DNA of 64,000 bases, taken from Pseudeuparius sepicola. Taxonomy: Eukaryota; Arthropoda; Insecta; Coleoptera; Anthribidae. This document shows, in pieces, positions 56,745-64,000 of the stretch. The position numbers and the translations under genes were made by a program. The stretch covers positions 148,712,257 through 148,776,256 of the forward strand of contig OY987298.1 of assembly GCA_963920635.1 (NCBI GenBank), in the 5' to 3' direction. Position 1 is the first letter of the stretch. Each line of letters begins with the position of its first letter. The notes below the pieces were generated by a model that worked only from the letters and a program-made list of their open reading frames with translations, was not told the origin of the DNA and ran no database searches.

Positions 56745-57440
56745 AATTTATGTACCAAGGCACTGAAGTTAAATTTTTTATGACGTGTAATTTATTTGCT
56801 GAGCCCTCTGGCCTTAATGACATGCTAATAAGGGGGTTATTCTTGTGCCCATTTTAAGAAAAAAACTTCATATGAACGTATGATGTAAACGTCCTAACTT
56901 TTGAGATACAGGGCGTTAAAGTTCATTTTTTTAAATTGAATTTTGGCTACATTTCCCGAAATAATCAAGCTGCTGAACTGAAATTTGGCACTGCTATGTT
57001 TTTGGGGATGGAGAATAAGCTGAAAATGTCAAATGTCACTGTATCTCACAGAGGGCGCCACTTGCGCTGTTTTTTGATCACGCTTTTACGCGTAACTTTT
57101 TTGTGGTTATCTTTTTGGCCCTGCAGGTCCATCATTTTAGTGCATCTTTTCATTCTGCAAGAAAAAGATATTCTTGCTTTATAATGATTAAATCAACGTT
57201 TGCGTTGAAATTACCAAAACGTGCCCCAAAACACCTGTTGATTCCAATATTTGAAACATAAAATTTTCACCTACTGCTTTCAAATGTTACAGATCAAGGG
57301 GACATCCAAATATAAGAAGGATGATTATTCGGTAAAGGACATTTTTGTAGATAATTAAATAAAATACTAAGTCATGCAAGCGTTCGCATAATATATAATA
57401 CATATAGAAAAACTATTTAAATTATTGGACCTTTATCAAG

Positions 57441-57890
57441 TCACTTGTCTAATGTAAGATGATACATTTTTGTGCATTTTCTGTTGCGGCACACCAGCCA
57501 CCTGAAATCACCTAGACTTTTGACTAGCTGGGTTCTGTCATTTTTAGATTTAGTTCTTTTTAATGCCTGGGTCGGTTTTGATATACTCGATTTTTGACTC
57601 GTATAAAGTTTCAGCAAATTCGGCACTTTGAGATGGCACAGGCAAAAACACCCAGTATATTTATTTATTGGATCTTTGCGCACCAAACACTTTGAGTGGT
57701 CCTGTTGACCGCTCAACGGTTTTGAAGGAATTCCATGGCGTACTTGACTAGCCTTCGAAGTCCCTCTTTTGCTGAAATTTGGCACCTTTTAGAATGGAAC
57801 TTCCTGTATATTTTTTTATTCAAATTAGGTATACAAGGGTTTTTGGGTGTTCTGATTAACAATTTGGTGTCAGATTTAAAAAAAAACGCT
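57441..57890 (-). repeat. CAGGGTGTCTAC-family fragment with a 114-codon open frame
   Basis: The minus strand from 57785 to 57441 is open: SKRGTSKASQVRHGIPSKPL, then QQDHSKCLVRKD, then basic stretches. The block encoding QQDHSKC recurs decayed at 35290-35400, so the frame belongs to a repeat. The adjoining 57790-57890 matches 35400-35460. The product is not recognised; it may be transposon-encoded. Confidence 0.4.
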
Positions 57891-58029
57891 AAATTTTACT
57901 CATTGCAAAACTGACAGCTGTGACAAAATAAACGAAATTTCGGGAAGATTTTGCGCAAACTCTCTCTTTGTGTAGTTTGACTTCATGATTCTTATATACA
58001 TAATTAGGATCTCCGCAAATCTAATTTTT

Positions 58030-58460
58030 TTCAAATTTCAACTTTTATTTTTTTGGAAAAAATCAAAGTATCCCGATTGTTTTAAAATTTAGTACAGGGC
58101 CTTAAATTTGCATTCTGGACAATTTTTTCTTATAAATTTTTTCGATAAATATACTTGATTTGCGCTAAAACTGCAAAAATGAAAAATTTGAAAAAATCAA
58201 AGTGTGCCGATTGTTTTAAAATTTGGTATGGAGACTTGGATTTGCATTCTGAACAACTCTTTCTAATACAATTTTTCGATATCTCTTAACAAAAAGGTAG
58301 TATACCTGAACTGAAAATGAATAAATTGTCCCTGTCAAGGCCTGCTTGATTTTTAAAATATAAGAATACGTGCAAATTAGTTTCTAATCAAGCAAGGCTG
58401 ATCCCCCAAAGATCAAGTTTCAACTCGAAAATTTTTCTTTATCTAGGTCCACCCTGTATA
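58030..58460. repeat. Repeat with an internal duplication and CCACCCTGTATA end
   Basis: GATTGTTTTAAAATTTRGTA...TTTGCATTCTGRACAA occurs at about 58075 and about 58210. The block ends with TCTAGGTCCACCCTGTATAT at about 58455. A related block occurs at about 60385-60460. The matching left end was not identified. Confidence 0.45.
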
Positions 58461-59211
58461 TATAAATTCAAATGTCAATTACATAAATTTATAAAAAAAA
58501 ACAGTTACTATTTCCTTGGCCAAAACTGAAGAAGTGTTTGTCTTGAGTGAAAGAATGTAATAACGTCTGCTGAATCTCACAACCAACAATGAGTGTTGGG
58601 AATTAATAAGACTCATTTATAAAGATAAATTGTGTTTTATTATTAAGAAATGGAAATGATAACAGTTCATCATAATTGCTTACTTATAATATGCCTAAAA
58701 ACATTTACACTAAAAATATAAATATCCATAACCGCAAATCATGGAGAATGCTAAAATGGATACCACCAACTCTTTTTTGACAGTGGTTTGTGCTTAATTG
58801 AAACCGTCAGCAAAAAATCCTGTTACACCAAATTTATAACTTTACTAATTTTGGATTGAAAACTAATTAAAACAGAAATTTTTAGGACTTGATACTAAGT
58901 TGTGATATAGGTATTTCAATTTAAGTTTTTATTCATATACAATAATTTTATCCAAAATATTTCATAAACCTCTTGGAAATTTCAACAATGGCTCTGACAG
59001 TCTAGATGTTGCTTTGTCTGTGATTAGAATTTGTTCTCAAATTCCAAGGTTCACTCAAGGTTCAGGGCAGTCCAACAAAACAGCTGATCGAGTCCAAAAT
59101 GACGTCTGGAGTTCAAATAAAGCTTGATTGGTAAAGCAGTTTGTTAATTTTGCATAGTTTTGATTTATTTCGTCGCAAAAATTGTAGTTTTGCATGGTTT
59201 ATTTTAGTATA

Positions 59212-59998
59212 CAGGATGATTTTTTTAGGTCTACCACCGCGATTTTCTCGCTTATTTTGCGCCCTACAAAAAAAGCGTAAGAAACAAAAATGTTGCAATT
59301 TTGAACAGCTAAGTAGTGCTGCACAAGAAATAATAACGCAATATTTAAAAAACCTCAAATTGAGCAAAACTATTAATAGCCGTGGAATGTTTATTTTAAG
59401 TGACAGAGGAAAACTTTTATATTAAGCTTTATCCATCCACGTAGTCAGATAGTTTCAGCAAATTACACAGGGTCTTCGTCTCTCTTGAGACCATGAAAAT
59501 TTTTGACGATTTAAAGTATTTTAATTACACCGCGAAAAGTTGGGCATGGAGGCCCATTCCTTTTTTAAAGTCGCCTCACTGAACAAAATTGCCATATTTT
59601 GTTTTCATACGTATTTTCTGTGCGACCTAAAATAAGCGAGAAAATCGCTTAATAAGAAATAAACAAAAAAAATTTCATAGCCTCAAGAGAGCCGAAGCCC
59701 CTGTGTAATTTGCTGAAACTATCTGACTACGAGGATGGATAAAGCTTCTCAGTGCCATCATTTTTCAATATAAAAGTTTTCCTCTGTCTCTTAAAATAAA
59801 CATTCCACGGCTATTAATAGTTTTGCTCAATTTGAGGTTTTTTTAATATTGCGCGACAAGTTGGCCATGGATGCCGATTTCTTTTGCAGCACCACTTAGC
59901 TGTCCAAAATTGTAACATTTTTGTTTCTTACGCTTTTTTTTGTAGGGCGCAAAATAAGCGAGAAAATGGCAGTGGTAGACCTAAAAAAAATCATCCTG
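59212..59998. mobile_element. CAGGATGATTTTTTTAGG foldback element
   Basis: The ends and their inverse are flanked by TA (59210-59211 and 59999-60000). Arms include GTCTACCACCGCGATTTTCT on the left and the inverse on the right, and CGCCCTACAAAAAAAGCG. The centre is near 59600. Confidence 0.82.
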
Positions 59999-60718
59999 TA
60001 TTTATATTGTGTAATAAGTGCATATAAACAGTTGATATCGACAATGAGTGATTATTTTATAAATTTATCAACTTAAAATCCCAAAGCATCGACCAGCAAT
60101 AATAGATGTAGATAGATAAAGTAACAGATTTCCTCTTCACCCTCCAATTAACAACATAACCAAACCAAGGCATTTTAAACAGTAATTTAATGAATTTTAA
60201 ACATTTAGCATTTCAAACAAAAATGTAAACATTTGCCCTCCGGTGGCCGTTATCAGCCAATCATGACAGTTCATTGGACTGCCCTATTGCAATTTTTCTT
60301 ATTATATTCCACTTCCGGTGCAACCAGAGATGGATTATAAGCAGAAATAGGGTCAAAATTTGACAAATAATCCCTCAACAAAAAATTAAAGTAGGCCGTT
60401 TGGTTTCAAACTTGACAGAGCGATCAAACTTTGAATGCTGAACAATTCTAATAAAAGTTTGTCTTATTTTCTAGAGCATCTGAAAAATGTAAAAAAAAAC
60501 AAATTTATACAAAGATAGTTTTCTAATATTATCGTATATCTAGGTTAGAAAAAGAACCTTTGAACCCAATACCTCCTAGTCTTAATTTATCAATATAAAA
60601 TAACAACATAATAAATATGATTGTTTTCTCAATGATAAGAAGGCTTCTACTCTTAGATAGATAACAATATAAATATAACATAATAATATATGATTATATT
60701 ATCATACTTTTCAATTTA

Positions 60719-61381
60719 CAGTGTGTCCCCGGATTGAGTTCACATAAGGGGCAAATAACAAAAAAAAATTTGAGTTGAAACTTGAACTTCAGCCCTGCTT
60801 GGTTTGAAACTAATTTGTGACATAATTTTACTTTCGAAAAATCAGCTTTGGAAATTATGAAGAAACTAATTTTCCACATCAGTAAAGTGCCCTTTTTGTA
60901 GGTTTTACGACAAAATTTTATTAAGGAAACTTGGTCAGAATGAAAAACTGAGTAGATTTGTGAAATTTCGAAAGTCTAGGCCTACTGTGATTTTTTGGCT
61001 TTTTTTCCATTTTTTTTTTTAGAAAAGTGCAATTTTTGTAACTTTCACATCAAAATGTTATTAAGAAAACTTGTTCATAATGAAAAACTGTATAGGTGTG
61101 AAAAATTTCGAAAGCCTAGATCGACTTTGATTTTTTCTGCTAAAAAATTAAAACGCACAAAAATCAAAGTACACATAGGCTTTCGAAAATTTTCACACCT
61201 ATACAGTTTTTCATTATGAACAAGTTTTCTTAATAACATTTTGATGTGAAAGCTACGTGATTTTTCGAAAGTAAAATTATGTCACAAATTAGTTTCAAAC
61301 CAAGAAGGGCTGAAGCTCAAATTTCAACTAGATTTTTTTTTGTTTTTACACCTTATGTAAACTCAATCCGGAGACACACTG
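60719..61381. mobile_element. CAGTGTGTCCCCGGATTGAG foldback element
   Basis: The ends are flanked by TA (60717-60718 and 61382-61383). It is nearly fully palindromic around about 61130, sharing TTGTTCATAATGAAAAACTG on both arms. The family is the same as 13535-18459, judged by the CAGTGTGTCCNCGGAT end. Confidence 0.82.
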
Positions 61382-61502
61382 TATATATAGGGTGGGGCAG
61401 AAGAAACCCACAATTTAAAGGTGTCTCTAAAATTTCTTTATAAACATTTTTCAAAGTTTGGCATTTGCGATTTGGGATGAATCTTCATATTTTTGAGGTC
61501 TT

Positions 61503-61825
61503 CGATTTTGTTTTTTCTCCCTCCCTTTTGAGCTGGAACACTTGAAGATCTTGGCGTCATCATGCTTGACAACTTGAATTTTTATTAAGGCACGTTTGTG
61601 AACCTCATCTTTATGTTTTAGCAACTTGAATCGCTTATAAACTTGATATGAACACTTTTTGCAACTTTAGGCAAAGCTTCTCTCATGTACCACTTTCACA
61701 TATTTTCTAATATATTTTTTTTTCAGTAAAAGAATTAAACTGGACACATATCTGTGGTTTCATGTTGCTTTTAGAGGTGGGCTCTGAATGAGGGTTTGGA
61801 ATTGCAAGTATACTCGCATAATATA
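61503..61825 (-). pseudogene. Decayed C2H2 fingers, 3' end of the right-edge array
   Basis: The minus strand contains CEYTCNSKPSFRAHL, SCKKCSYQVYKRFKLLKHKD and KIFKCSS-like remains split by several stops and frameshifts. It is separated from the rest of the array by the transposon at 61826-63108. Confidence 0.65.
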
Positions 61826-63108
61826 CAGTGTGGTCATTTAAGTGTGCAACATATGGGAATTTTTTTTATTAATTGCACAACGAAAATACAAATATTCCCG
61901 AAAGTTGGCGCATGTTCGATAATCATATTAGGCGCACTTAGAATGGTTGCAAGTCAAACAGCATGCAGGGTAGGTAAAAAAATATAAAAATTGTGCAAGA
62001 GTAAAGTACCCTTATTTCAGAAAATTCAGCAAAATGTTATTAAGAAAAGTTGTCTAGAATTAAAAGTTATGCCTAAATACCAAAACATGGCCTCCTAAGA
62101 TAAATAAATATATTTTTTTGAAAAACAATAATTTCCTAAAAAAAAATTATTTTAATATTGACCCTAAACAATTTCATAAATCAATCAAAATTATATCAAT
62201 TTCGCATAACTTTCTTCAAATTCAAGTATATTTGTAAAAGTAACTTAGATTTTTAATTTTTTAGGGAATCACAAACTTCATGTTTGTTGCAACGATATTA
62301 AACAAAACTTTAAAATTTTGCAAAAATTCTTCTGAACAAGGTAAAACATTAGTAATGATAATGTGTATGTTAAATAACTCTCATTCAAGGTGCAAAATTT
62401 TTATTTTAAATGATTATTAAGAAACTAGTCTATCCAAGTTACAGAGGCAGTGGATCAAAACATTGGCCACCACGTGACCTATTCTCTTATTGGTCTGGCC
62501 GTCATAAAATGTCAAGTGTTTACGTGGCGAGCAGAATGCAGGGCCAGCTCTTCCCTCAGTCGAGTTTCCTGCATATTTTAGATCGGATCGCGAGCGGTAT
62601 ATTCTGTAAATTTATTTTGCTACTTAATTTAAGGAAATTTATAAAGATCCAGGAAAGGTAGAAACACAATTTTTAGAACTTCTAAAAGAATTAGTTCAGA
62701 ATTGCAAGCCACTGGGAATCTCGTATTAGTCAGACCCTGGTAATCGATCGCAATGCGGTCATGTGACTTTGTTTATATCTACTGCCGCTGTAACTTGGAT
62801 AGACATTAGAAATTAATTGATGAAAAAAATTTTTTTTCTTAGGAGGCTATGTTTTGGTATTTAGGCATAGCTTTTAATTCTAAACAACTTTTCTTAATAA
62901 CCTTTTGCTGAATTTTTTGAAATAAGGTACTTTACTCTTGTACAATTTTTATATTTTTTGACCTACCCTGTATGCTGTTTCTTGCAACCATTCTAAGTGC
63001 ACCTAATATGATTATTGAACATGCATCAACTTTCGGAAATGTCTGTAGTTTGGTTGTGCAATTAATAAAAAAAAGTCCCATATGTTGCATACTTAAATGA
63101 CCACACTG
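61826..63108. mobile_element. CAGTGTGGTCATTTAAGTGT foldback transposon in a zinc-finger array
   Basis: The ends CAGTGTGGTCATTTAAGTRT and inverse are flanked by TA (61824-61825 and 63109-63110). The arms are about 350-400 bp (TTGCACAACGAAAATAC..., TTATGCCTAAATACCAAAAC). The centre has a second inverted motif TATCCAAGTTACAG with CTGTAACTTGGATA. The open frame at 62410-62661 is not recognised and is not counted as a gene. Confidence 0.83.
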
Positions 63109-63110
63109 TA

Positions 63111-64000
63111 TAAATAAGTACACTTCTCATTTCATTTTTTTTCTCACAAGGGCCTCGAGGAATCTCGATCGAGTATTAACTTTGAAAGAACACCTCTTGC
63201 AACTTTAGTTAACGCTTACCGCATGTGCCATTTTCACATGTCTTTTAATATTCTTTTTAGTAAAAGCACTAAATTGACAGTGAGGACATTTTAAGGGTTC
63301 GACATCTCTGATTTCATGTATCTTATAGAGGTGAGCTGCGAGTGCAAGTTGGGACTTGCAACAATACTCGCAACATTGACAACTAAACTTTTGGGGGGCA
63401 TGAACGCTCTTTTCATGTCTTTTAACAAGTGACTCATTGTGCGAACTATAATCGCAATTGGGGCACTTGTATGTTTTGCACGAAAGCTCACTGTGAACCT
63501 CAGCTTGGTGCATTAGCAACCTACGACGAGTATTACCTTTGAAAGAACACTTTTTGCAACTGTATTGAAATTTTCCCTTATGTACCACTTTCACATGTTG
63601 TTCCATAGTTCTTTTAGTAAAAGTATCATACCGACAGTGCGGACATTTTATAGGTTCGACATCTCTGATTTCGTGTTTCTTATAGAGGTGTGTTCTGTGT
63701 TTGAGTTGGGAATTGCAAGTATACTCGCAAAATTGGCAACTAGTCTGGTTTGAGGGCATGATTTCTCATTTCATTTTTATTCTCACAAGGGCCTCTATAA
63801 TTGCAAGAGAGGTCACTGTGAAACTCAGCTTGGTGTTTTAGGAACCTCGATCGAGTATTAACTTTGAAAGAACACCTCTTGCAACTTTAGTTAAAGCTTA
63901 CCGCATGTGCCACTTTCACATGACTTTTAATATTCTTTTTAGTAAAATCACTAAATTGACAGTGAGGACATTTTAAGGGTTCGACATCTCTGATTTCATG
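63111..64000 (-). pseudogene. Right-edge C2H2 array with repeated stop-bearing modules
   Basis: A six-finger open stretch at 63205-63759 (from TSCQFCEYTCNSQLKHRTHL to HVKMAHAVSVN) uses the same four finger types as the other arrays. It ends at a TAA lying between two fingers; SCKRCSFKVNTRSRF follows directly. The block at 63765-64000 repeats this ending (HVKVAHAVSFN, TAA, SCKRCSFKVNTRSRF) in an upstream module, and another stop follows near 63760. The array therefore carries duplicated nonsense changes and is probably inactive, though the six-finger segment alone could be translated. It runs off the window edge. Confidence 0.65.

Overview
The window is AT-rich nuclear DNA from an insect. Four things point there: ZAD (zinc-finger-associated domain) exons, clusters of C2H2 zinc-finger exons with conventional GT-AG introns, a very dense load of TA-flanked foldback transposons, and a LINE C-terminus. 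A beetle is my best guess, but nothing in the sequence fixes the order. No bacterial, organellar or viral features were found.

Layout. From 1 to 7.2 kb lies the 3' part of a plus-strand ZAD gene: a ZAD exon at 2123-2511 and a coiled-coil last exon at 6710-7193. Its intron holds a three-layer transposon nest. At 8.5-9.3 kb is a 781-bp palindrome carrying a three-finger C2H2 reading frame in inverted duplication. A 13-finger minus-strand exon follows at 11.5-12.8 kb. From 13.5 to 18.5 kb an intact Tigger/pogo-type transposon sits inside one arm of a foldback element. From 18.9 to 25 kb come more foldbacks, a 434-bp MITE that keeps an open frame, a zinc-finger exon cut by a transposon, and a GATC-rich hAT-type element. 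From 26.3 to 28.1 kb there are three tandem copies of a 610-bp repeat.

From 29.6 to 33.9 kb a roughly 2-kb unit with a seven-finger exon is tandemly duplicated. At 37.6-38.7 kb lies an 11-finger exon, with a paralogue at 55.4-56.2 kb broken by one in-frame stop. A second plus-strand ZAD gene starts at 45142 and has two ZAD modules in three exons (45142-45246, 45452-45790, 47960-48351). The right edge (61.5-64 kb) is a decaying zinc-finger array split by a transposon.

How it fits together. ZAD modules normally form dimers and C2H2 arrays bind DNA. Here the ZAD exons lie on the plus strand and all major C2H2 exons on the minus strand. Every C2H2 exon begins in the same splice phase, and that phase also matches the ZAD exon donor, so all may descend from one ZAD-C2H2 gene type. 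The mixture of recent duplication, divergence at DNA-contact residues and decay, inside a transposon-rich locus, looks like a fast-turnover zinc-finger cluster. The regulatory role is inference. First exons of the zinc-finger genes were not found.
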